From Azophilus sp965200465 (GTDB lineage Bacteria > Pseudomonadota > Gammaproteobacteria > Pseudomonadales > Azotimanducaceae), in NCBI GenBank assembly GCA_965200465.1, contig OZ241358.1, forward strand, positions 620,001 to 684,000: a stretch of DNA of 64,000 bases, in the 5' to 3' direction. A program made the position numbers and the translations under genes. Shown in pieces: positions 56,958 to 64,000 of this stretch. The notes below the pieces were generated by a model, which was not told the origin of the DNA, searched no databases, and was given only the letters and a program-made list of their open reading frames with translations. Positions within the stretch are counted from its first letter, which is position 1; each line of letters starts with the position of its first letter.

Positions 56958-59900
56958 CTACGCCGGCTCCTCGTTCAGGCTGCGGCCAACCACGCCGACG
57001 CCCATGCCCATCAATATCCAGGAGTAGGTGCCCACGCTCAGCGAATTTTGCAGCAGATGCACTGCAAAGAGGTTGTGGACGATGACCATAACCACGCAAG
57101 TGGCGACGAAGCGCTGCACCGGAGCGACCTCCCCACCCGTGCGCGAACGGATGCTGAAAATCAGGGACGCGCACAGGAGCGCCGCCGTCAGCAGGCCAAG
57201 CACTCCCGTTTGCAGCCCAACCTGCAGGAACAGGTTGTGGGCGAATGCAGCCGTTTCCACCGGAGCGGCAGGTTCAAAGAGGCCGGTTAGCGCATGAACC
57301 ACCGCGTCAATGCCGGCGGCCTCGTCGCCTCGCGCTCGCTCGTCGCAAGTGGGCAGACCGACTGTGCGATGCAAATTGGGGCTGAACCGCCGCAACGCCT
57401 CCGGCAAACAGCCGGTGAAGGCGTTGCCGCCGAGCTGCAGCGCCCCCAGGGAGCCCATCCGCCCCAACTCCGGCGGCACGGCGCCGCTTAGGCGGTTGCC
57501 CCCCAGCCGCAGTTCCTCAAGGTTGGCCAAGTGCTGCAGCTCGGGCGGCATGGCGCCGGTTAGGGCGTTGCCTTGCAGGGCCAGCTCCCGCAAGTTGGTC
57601 AACTGGCTCAGTTCCGGCGGTATGGCGCCGGTGAGTCGGTTGTTGTTGAGGCGCAGCCAGCCAAGTTGGCGCAATGTCCCCAGTTCCGCCGGGATGCGCC
57701 CGTTCAGCCCCGCCCCCGATAGATCGATCGCAACCACCCGAGGCGGTGCGCCAGCCACGGATACGCCCCGCCAGGACGCGATGGGTTCGCCGTAGCTCCA
57801 GTTCAGTTTGGCGCCGCCGGCCAGGAGGTCGCGCACGGCCATTAACACGGCGGCGTCCTCAAGCAGTGGCGGCTTGGCCCAAGGTGAAGGGTCGCAGGCC
57901 AAATCCGCCTCCAGCCGCACGTCCCCTGCGCCCTTGAGCGCCGGCGCCAAGCAGCCGATGAATTCGTTGCCGCCAAGGCGCAGCAAGGCAAGGTTGTCCA
58001 GCGACGCCAACTGCGGCGGCACCGACCCGCTCAGGCTGTTGTTGGCTAAGCGCAACTCCTCGAGTGCGGCGAGTTTCGCCAACTCCGTCGGAATGCCGCC
58101 GGTGAGTTCATTGCCATCCAAGGCCAACCTGCGCAATGCGGCCAGCCCACCTAATTGCGGAGGAATCGCGCCGCTCAGCCGATTGTTGCTGAGGCGCAGC
58201 AGTTCAAGGTTCTGCAAATCCCCCAACTCCGCGGGAATGGGGCCGGTGAGCCGATTGCCGCTTAGCTGCAGCGAGGCCAGCCGCTCCAGTTCCGTCAACC
58301 TTTGCGGAATGCGCCCGTCCAACCCAGCGGAGGACAGGTCCAAGGCCATGATGCGCACCGGCTCGCCACCAGCCCAAACGCCCCGCCAAGCGTTGATCGG
58401 CAAAGCCTCGCTCCAATTCAAACTGGCGTTGCCCGCCAATTCGTCCTTGACGGCCAGCAAGGTGGCGCAATCCTTGCGCAAACCGGATGCCTGGCCGCCA
58501 AGTTGGCCGCACGTTACGCCGTTCCTTGACGCCCGGTTGGGCTGGTCGGGCTGGTCAATCCGGTCCTTGGGCGCAGGCTCGCCCAAGCTCGCCGATTCGG
58601 CGGGGGCGTTGCCGTCGAGCATCATTTCCTGCAGCTTGGCCAGCCCGCCCAACTCATCTGGAATGGCGCCCTTGAGCGCATTGCGCTGCAGGCGCAGGGA
58701 AATCAGCTGATCCAAACCGCCGAGCTGCGCTGGAATGGCGCCGCGCAATCCCATGTGCGCCAAGTCCAAGGCGATGATTCGCGGCGGCTCGCCGCCCAAT
58801 GCAACGCCCCTCCACAGGCCAACCGGCGCCGAAGGGCTCCAGTTCAACGCAACCCCGCCCGTCAACAGGTCCCGCGCCTCCAGCAGGATGGCGCAGTCCT
58901 TCTGCAAGCCGTTGGGGGGCGGGTGGTTGGCCGTAGGGTCGCACAGCTGCGCCGCGCCGGCTTCGCCTGCGGCGATTGCGCTCGCCAATGCCTTGGTGAC
59001 TAGGGCCTCGGCGTCCAGCCCCCTGCTCTCATCGAGGCTTGGCGGGGGAGGAAAATCCCCGCTTAGCGCATTGCCTTCAAGCCGCAATTGGGGCAACGCC
59101 GCCATGGTTGGCGGAACAGCGCCGCTAAGGCGGTTGTGCTGCAAGGCCAGCCTGCGCAAGCTCTTGATGTCGCCCAATTCGGTTGGAATGGCCCCGGTCA
59201 AGGAGTTGTGGCAAAGGGACAGATACTCAAGGTTGCCAAGATCGCCCAATGCGACCGGGATCGGCCCAGTCAGCGAGTTCCCGCAAAGAGCCAAGTCAGT
59301 GAGCTTGACAAGCCGCCCCAATGCAGTGGGGATCGGGCCGGTCAACGAGTTGTGTTCAAGGTACAGGTGTTCAAGGTTGCCAAGATCGCCCAATGCGGCT
59401 GGAATCGGGCCAGTCAGCGAGTTGTTCCCAAGGGAGAGGCTCTTAAGATTTCTCAGCTTGCCCAATTCCGCCGGAACTGGCCCCTGCAAATCGTGCCCAG
59501 CCAAGTTCAGCGAAGTCAGCCGTTCAAGCCGGCTGAGTGCGGCCGGAATGCGGCCGTCCAACAGCGGCGCCCTCCAGCCAACATTCAATGACGCCACGCG
59601 GGGAGGTTCGCCCTGCAACGCAACGCCGTGCCAAGCATTCATGGGAGTGGCCTCGCTCCAGTCCAACACGGCTGACCCAGCCAACAGATCACGAATGGCC
59701 AGCAGATTGGCGCAATCGTCCACCAAGCCAAGATTGCTGCGCGGCACCAACGGACAGGTGGGGCGGCCGTTGAGATCACTGTCCGCCACCCGCCGCAATG
59801 CTGCGGGAATGGGGGGCCTGAAGTCGTTGCCGCTGAGGCGCAGCAAGGACAACCGCTCCAGCGCCTGCAACTGCGGTGCAATGGGGCCGCTCAGCTGGTT

Positions 59901-62900
59901 GTCGCGCAGACGCAGGATGCGGAGATTGCTGAGTTTGCCGAACTCCGGCGGAATGGGGCCGGTTAGGGCGTTCCGCTCCAGCGACAGCGTCCGCAGGCCG
60001 GTCAAGCGGCCGAGTTCCGGCGGCAGGCGCCCGTTCAGCCCCATCCCGTCCAACTCCAACCGCAGCACGCGCACTGGCGCATCGCCAAGCTTCACGCCCT
60101 GCCAAAGGCCAATGGGCACACTGCTGCGCCAGTTCAGGTTGGCGCCGCCGGCCAAGGCGTCCCGCACCTGCAACAGCAATGCGCAGTCCCCAAGCAGGGC
60201 GGGCCGCACCGCTTGGGAGGCCGCTGCGGGCGCACTCAGGCAGAACAGTTCATGGTCCAAATCGTGGTCGGGAAGCTCGCGCAATGCCGGCGCCACGGAA
60301 TCCTCAAAGCGGTTACCGCGCAACCGCAGACGCTTTAGGTTGAACAATGCGCCCAACTCGGCTGGAATGGTGCCGCTTAGCTGATTTCCTATCAGTATTA
60401 GGCGCCGCAGCTCCATAAGGCGGCCAAACTCCGGTGGAATGGGGCCGGTCAAGCGGTTGTGGCACAAATTCAGGATGCGTAGATTCGCTAAGTTGGCCAG
60501 TTCCGCTGGGATGGCGCCGCGGAGCCAATTGCGGCATAGGTCCAATGCCCTGAGCTGGTCCAACGCCGCCAACCCGGCTGGCAAGCGCCCCTTGAGCCCC
60601 CGCTGCGGCAGCCTGAGCGCCGTTACGCGCAGCGGCGCCCCGTCAATGTTAACGCCCTCCCAGGCATTTAAGGGCGTGGACCTGCGCCAGTTCAAATTGG
60701 CGTCCCCAGCCAAGAGGTCGCGCATGGCCAGCAAGGCGGTGCAGTCCTTAAGCAGGCCGGGGTTGGTTGGGGGCAGCGGCAGGCAGAAGAGCAGGTCTTC
60801 CTGCAGCGCACCATCGCCTAAGCGAAACTCCACAAGATTCTTAAGGCCGCCCAATTCGGCCGGAATGGGGCCGGCGAGCGGATTGTTGGAAAGGCGCAGG
60901 GATTCAAGGCCGTCCAAACGGGCAAGCTGCGCGGGCAGGCGCCCCCTTAGCCCGGCGCCATGCAAGTCCAGAGCGACCACGCGCAAGCCAACGCCCCCTA
61001 GGGCAACGCCCCGCCAACTGTTGATGGGAAGGGAGCGGCGCCAGTTCAATTTCGCGCCGCCGGCTAGGACATCCCGCATCTCCAGCAGCAGGGTGCAGTC
61101 CTCAAACAAGGCGGCGCTGACGGGATTGAGCTTGGACAGCGGCATGCAAAAAAGGGTTTGTGCAGGGCTGTCGCCTTCGCTCGGTTGCCGCACCGCCGGG
61201 ACCACCCCGGCAAGGTCCTCGCTGACGTAGTGAAAAAGCTCCAACTTGGGCAACGCCAGCAACTCGGGCGGGACGCCGCTTGGCAAGCGGTTGTTCTCCA
61301 AGGACAACGCCACTAAGTTCTTGAGGTTGCCAATTTCCGCCGGCACTGGGCCGGTGAGTTGGTTGCCCGCAAGGCGCAGGGAAACCAGTTGCTCCAGGCC
61401 GCCGAGTTGCTCGGGAATGCGCCCAGCCAGGTCCATGTTCTCCAAGTGCAGCGCGACAACCCGCAAAGGCGCTCCGCCCAAGGTGAGGCCCCGCCAAAGG
61501 CCGATGGGTTGGTTCCGGCGCCAATTCAGGCTGCCGGTGCCGGCCAGGGCTTCCCTCGCCGACAACAGGATGCCGCAATCCTTGAGCAGGCCGGGACCAA
61601 CCCCTTCGGCTGACGACGTTTCCAGGGGCAGGCAGAACAGAGACTCACCGAGGTCTTGGTCAGGAATGGCGAACAGCGCTGACGGCGGAGCGCCCGTAAG
61701 CGAATTCCCCCTTAGACGCAGAAGATGGAGTTTGGGCAACGTCTCCAAGGCCGCTGGAATGGAGCCGCTGAGGCGATTTTCGCGCAGCCAAAGCTCCTCG
61801 AGCCGCTTGAGGTTTCCCAACTCCGGAGGAATGTCGCCAGTCAAGGCGTTGTAGTCCACCACCAATTTTCCAAGGTTGGCCAAGCGGCCAAATTCCGGCG
61901 GAATGGGGCCGGTGAGGCGATTGTGGCCAACATTCAAGACTTCAAGTTGCTCCAAGGCGGCCAGTTCGCGTGGCAGGCTCCCGACAAGATTCATCCTTGG
62001 CAAGCTTAGTTCCGCCACCCGCAATGGCGTCCCGCGCAAAACCACGCCGTCCCACAAGGGGATGGGGTTGTATGCATGCCAATTTAACCCGCCGGTGGGC
62101 GCCAGGACGTCCCGCGCCGCCAGCAGGTTGGTGCAGTCCTTGAGCAGGCCGGGGCCAATCCAGCCGGCGGCGGCGGTTGAGGACAAGCACAGCATCCCTT
62201 GGTCAAGGTCATGTTCCGCAATGCGGCGCAGCGCCGGCGCAATGGGGCCGGTGAGTTCGTTGCCGGCCAGCGTCAATTCCCGCAACTCAAGCAGTTCGCC
62301 CAAAGCCGACGGAATTGCCCCGCTCAATCGATTGCCATCCAATCTCAGGTTCGTGAGTTGCTCGAGCCGGCCGAGTTCCGCTGGAATTGGGCCGCTTAGG
62401 TCGTTGTTGCTTAGCGCCAGGAACTGCAGATTGGCCATCCCGCCCAGCGCCGGCGGGAGGCCGCCGGACAGGGCGTTCACGGCGAGATTCAGGGAGACAA
62501 GTTGGTCCAACTGCGCAATTTCGGGGGGGAGCCGCCCGCTCAAGCCGAAGGACGACAGGTCCAATTCGGTCACCCGGGGCGGTGCGCCCCCTAGGGTGAC
62601 GCCTCGCCAGGATGCAATCGGGTAAGCGTAGTCCCAACTCCAAAGGCCCTTTGAGCCCCCGGCGAGGGTGCGACGCAAGCCGACCAGCGCCTTGCAGTCC
62701 GCAACCAATCGGGGGTTGCTGTCGTTCAGGCAGGCGTGGTCCGTCAAGGACGCTGCAACGATCGCCCCCGGCCCCCAGCCAAGCCAAGGGGCTTGTGCAA
62801 TGCCTGCAAGGGCTAAGCGCCACCGGTTCTGGCCGGTTTGGGCCTCTTCGCCAACGCGGCCCTCCGCCCCGCCCAGCGGCGGGCCGGCGAAAGTCCCCAC

Positions 62901-63677
62901 GATGAGGCAAGCCAGTGCGGCGACTGCGGCGGCCAAAACCCCGGCACCCTTCCGACTGCGCAAAAAATAGTGCGCCCCCCAATACAGGGGATAGGCCAAC
63001 AGCAGGCCGCCGACCAGAAAATAATGGCCGAAGAAGACGCCGTTGCCCACAAAGAGCAGGAAAAAGACGTGCGCCCACCAGTGTTGGCGCCTTGCTTCTT
63101 CGCTGCGCACAACCAGCGCTAGGCCAACGGCCAACAGCAAATAGCCAAGAATGGCGGCGTGGGCGCTCTGGCCGACCTCCATGAAATAAAGCGGCAGCAT
63201 GGCCAGCATCGCCGCCGGCAGCACGAAGACGGCAGGCTTGCGCAGCCAGGTCGGCCCGTTGTGCTGGCAGAACAGGAAAATGACGCCGGCCGCCAGAACC
63301 CCGGCCAAGTGCCGGACACCCTGCCAACTGAACGCAAAAATCAAGCCGACGGCGTAAAGAGCGGACAGGGCGCCAAAGCAAAGGAGCACCGGGCGAACCT
63401 CGGCCGCAACGCGCCCCCGCAGCAAGGCAAGCGCCATAAGCAGCACTGCGACGACGAATAGGGCTTCGGCAACGGCGCCTGGGAAGGCGCCGGGGAAGTG
63501 GAGGCGCAAGAGGTTCGCCAGCAGCAGCATCGCCAACCACACAAGGCTGTCGCCGGCAAAGGCGATGCGCTCCGACAGCCGCCGCAGCGCGAATACGCCC
63601 CGCCCCAACAGGCCCCGCCCGGACGCTAAGCGGCTTTCCACCAAACCGCCGGCCCGATGCAGCCAATTTTGCTCCAT
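56958..63677 (-). CDS. Giant O-antigen ligase/Wzy-like protein with ten plant-type LRR modules
   Basis: ATG 63677 is used (MEQNWLHRAGG); a TTG ten codons earlier is possible. Numbering below is from that TTG. Residues about 50-275 are about nine helices, ending with APWLGWGPGAI (308-315), the approach to the large periplasmic loop of the WaaL/Wzy family. The C-terminal part from 2147 (AFAHNLFLQVGLQTGVLGLL, two to three helices) is the family's conserved end with its His. Between them lie about 1,800 residues of 24-residue LRRs (LxLxxNxLTGPIPxELG), the plant subtype. They form ten modules, each opening with an LRRNT-like cap such as LLKDCTNLLAARDVLA, then NW, then W-x-GV. The reading frame is unbroken for 6.7 kb. 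Probably a polymerase or ligase with a binding scaffold. Confidence 0.88.
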   Translation of the reverse strand: MEQNWLHRAGGLVESRLASGRGLLGRGVFALRRLSERIAFAGDSLVWLAMLLLANLLRLHFPGAFPGAVAEALFVVAVLLMALALLRGRVAAEVRPVLLCFGALSALYAVGLIFAFSWQGVRHLAGVLAAGVIFLFCQHNGPTWLRKPAVFVLPAAMLAMLPLYFMEVGQSAHAAILGYLLLAVGLALVVRSEEARRQHWWAHVFFLLFVGNGVFFGHYFLVGGLLLAYPLYWGAHYFLRSRKGAGVLAAAVAALACLIVGTFAGPPLGGAEGRVGEEAQTGQNRWRLALAGIAQAPWLGWGPGAIVAASLTDHACLNDSNPRLVADCKALVGLRRTLAGGSKGLWSWDYAYPIASWRGVTLGGAPPRVTELDLSSFGLSGRLPPEIAQLDQLVSLNLAVNALSGGLPPALGGMANLQFLALSNNDLSGPIPAELGRLEQLTNLRLDGNRLSGAIPSALGELLELRELTLAGNELTGPIAPALRRIAEHDLDQGMLCLSSTAAAGWIGPGLLKDCTNLLAARDVLAPTGGLNWHAYNPIPLWDGVVLRGTPLRVAELSLPRMNLVGSLPRELAALEQLEVLNVGHNRLTGPIPPEFGRLANLGKLVVDYNALTGDIPPELGNLKRLEELWLRENRLSGSIPAALETLPKLHLLRLRGNSLTGAPPSALFAIPDQDLGESLFCLPLETSSAEGVGPGLLKDCGILLSAREALAGTGSLNWRRNQPIGLWRGLTLGGAPLRVVALHLENMDLAGRIPEQLGGLEQLVSLRLAGNQLTGPVPAEIGNLKNLVALSLENNRLPSGVPPELLALPKLELFHYVSEDLAGVVPAVRQPSEGDSPAQTLFCMPLSKLNPVSAALFEDCTLLLEMRDVLAGGAKLNWRRSLPINSWRGVALGGVGLRVVALDLHGAGLRGRLPAQLARLDGLESLRLSNNPLAGPIPAELGGLKNLVEFRLGDGALQEDLLFCLPLPPTNPGLLKDCTALLAMRDLLAGDANLNWRRSTPLNAWEGVNIDGAPLRVTALRLPQRGLKGRLPAGLAALDQLRALDLCRNWLRGAIPAELANLANLRILNLCHNRLTGPIPPEFGRLMELRRLILIGNQLSGTIPAELGALFNLKRLRLRGNRFEDSVAPALRELPDHDLDHELFCLSAPAAASQAVRPALLGDCALLLQVRDALAGGANLNWRSSVPIGLWQGVKLGDAPVRVLRLELDGMGLNGRLPPELGRLTGLRTLSLERNALTGPIPPEFGKLSNLRILRLRDNQLSGPIAPQLQALERLSLLRLSGNDFRPPIPAALRRVADSDLNGRPTCPLVPRSNLGLVDDCANLLAIRDLLAGSAVLDWSEATPMNAWHGVALQGEPPRVASLNVGWRAPLLDGRIPAALSRLERLTSLNLAGHDLQGPVPAELGKLRNLKSLSLGNNSLTGPIPAALGDLGNLEHLYLEHNSLTGPIPTALGRLVKLTDLALCGNSLTGPIPVALGDLGNLEYLSLCHNSLTGAIPTELGDIKSLRRLALQHNRLSGAVPPTMAALPQLRLEGNALSGDFPPPPSLDESRGLDAEALVTKALASAIAAGEAGAAQLCDPTANHPPPNGLQKDCAILLEARDLLTGGVALNWSPSAPVGLWRGVALGGEPPRIIALDLAHMGLRGAIPAQLGGLDQLISLRLQRNALKGAIPDELGGLAKLQEMMLDGNAPAESASLGEPAPKDRIDQPDQPNRASRNGVTCGQLGGQASGLRKDCATLLAVKDELAGNASLNWSEALPINAWRGVWAGGEPVRIMALDLSSAGLDGRIPQRLTELERLASLQLSGNRLTGPIPAELGDLQNLELLRLSNNRLSGAIPPQLGGLAALRRLALDGNELTGGIPTELAKLAALEELRLANNSLSGSVPPQLASLDNLALLRLGGNEFIGCLAPALKGAGDVRLEADLACDPSPWAKPPLLEDAAVLMAVRDLLAGGAKLNWSYGEPIASWRGVSVAGAPPRVVAIDLSGAGLNGRIPAELGTLRQLGWLRLNNNRLTGAIPPELSQLTNLRELALQGNALTGAMPPELQHLANLEELRLGGNRLSGAVPPELGRMGSLGALQLGGNAFTGCLPEALRRFSPNLHRTVGLPTCDERARGDEAAGIDAVVHALTGLFEPAAPVETAAFAHNLFLQVGLQTGVLGLLTAALLCASLIFSIRSRTGGEVAPVQRFVATCVVMVIVHNLFAVHLLQNSLSVGTYSWILMGMGVGVVGRSLNEEPA

Positions 63678-63801
63678 TTGCCCAGTTTCTCCACTTCGCC
63701 TTGCCAAGCCAATGATGCCACAGGGAGCTCTAGGTGGGAACTATGCTATGGTACACCGGTTTGGCCGCCGTTCGTTGATGAGGCTTTTCGACAGATGAAA
63801 A

Positions 63802-64000
63802 ATGATGATTGTGCCGACCATTAGCTTAACCCGCCTGCGGCCAAAATTGGTTGCGCAGTGGGGAGTCTTCGCCGTTCCGCTTTTGCTGCTCATTGCTCCC
63901 GCTCTGCACTACTCACTCGATACGCCCATCGGCCTATTCGAAAGATCGCCGCACTTAGCCAACAAGTACAATAGCGCAAGTGATTTTCTCTCCTATTTGC
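63802..64000 (+). CDS. Membrane protein, N-terminal fragment (runs off the window)
   Basis: The frame from ATG 63802 is open to the window edge (66 codons): MMIVPTISLTRLRPKLVAQ, then one helix WGVFAVPLLLLIAPALHYSL, then periplasmic-looking sequence. Divergent from the LRR ligase gene, 124 bp apart. Probably another polysaccharide-cluster membrane protein; the family is not determinable. Confidence 0.55.
   Translation, partial: MMIVPTISLTRLRPKLVAQWGVFAVPLLLLIAPALHYSLDTPIGLFERSPHLANKYNSASDFLSYL

Noticed and set aside
57290..62726. Regularly spaced repeats that at first look like a CRISPR or tandem DNA array
   Set aside because: The periodicity is 72 bp (24 codons), varies at synonymous positions and encodes LRRs in one open frame; no constant repeat with unique spacers.

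Overview
The window is GC-rich, densely coded bacterial DNA. TonB-dependent uptake, a CYP153-type P450, sulfotransferases, a BacNav-type channel and a corrinoid methyl-transfer operon suggest a proteobacterium, probably a marine or host-associated gammaproteobacterium. That placement is inferred from gene content only; no rRNA, tRNA or phylogenetic marker was found. The region is rich in small repeats, decayed insertion sequences and toxin-antitoxin remnants, as in symbiont-like or metagenomic genomes.

Layout. 0-8 kb: two small unknown genes, an orphan solute-binding lipoprotein, two GT-C-type membrane glycosyltransferases and a Uma2 nuclease, with two copies of a roughly 150 bp MITE-like repeat, one carrying a second TTAA-flanked element. 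8-16 kb: a dead IS1380-type transposase, then a two-gene module (DUF1156 DNA methyltransferase plus OLD-like AAA/TOPRIM ATPase) and a small unknown gene, bounded by inverted copies of a roughly 70 bp repeat (R2). A frameshifted HicA-like toxin with an intact DNA-binding partner follows. 16-25 kb: MFS and phosphotriesterase genes, a sulfotransferase, an SRPBCC/DUF1214/sulfotransferase operon, a CYP153-like P450 and an ATG22/UMF1-type transporter. 25-32 kb: an AAA ATPase fragment, a glycosyltransferase interrupted by 22 consecutive G (apparently phase-variable), a RelE/ParE toxin broken by a 20 bp tandem duplication, a uracil-DNA glycosylase fused to an antitoxin-like tail, a sodium:solute symporter and a Fic protein.

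32-44 kb: a catabolic block (luciferase-like monooxygenase, acyl-CoA ligase, two MaoC-like proteins, thiolase-like protein), a TonB receptor overlapping an ion channel with filter TLEDWTD, an SDR, and two PIN-toxin loci. 44-51 kb: a complete corrinoid methyl-transfer set: reductive activator, methyltetrahydrofolate methyltransferase, DUF1638 protein, corrinoid protein and, divergently, a non-pyrrolysine MttB-family methyltransferase. 51-64 kb: a surface-polysaccharide cluster with a polytopic protein, nucleotidyltransferase, HAD phosphatase, APH-like kinase, flippase-like protein, GT2, and a 2,239-residue O-antigen-ligase/Wzy-like protein.

The most striking object is that last protein (56958-63677). 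Its ligase core is split by about 1,800 residues of plant-type leucine-rich repeats arranged as ten modules, each opening with an LRRNT-like cap, at the position of the large periplasmic loop. Next in interest are the R2-flanked methyltransferase/ATPase module, the glycosylase-antitoxin fusion and the poly-G switch.
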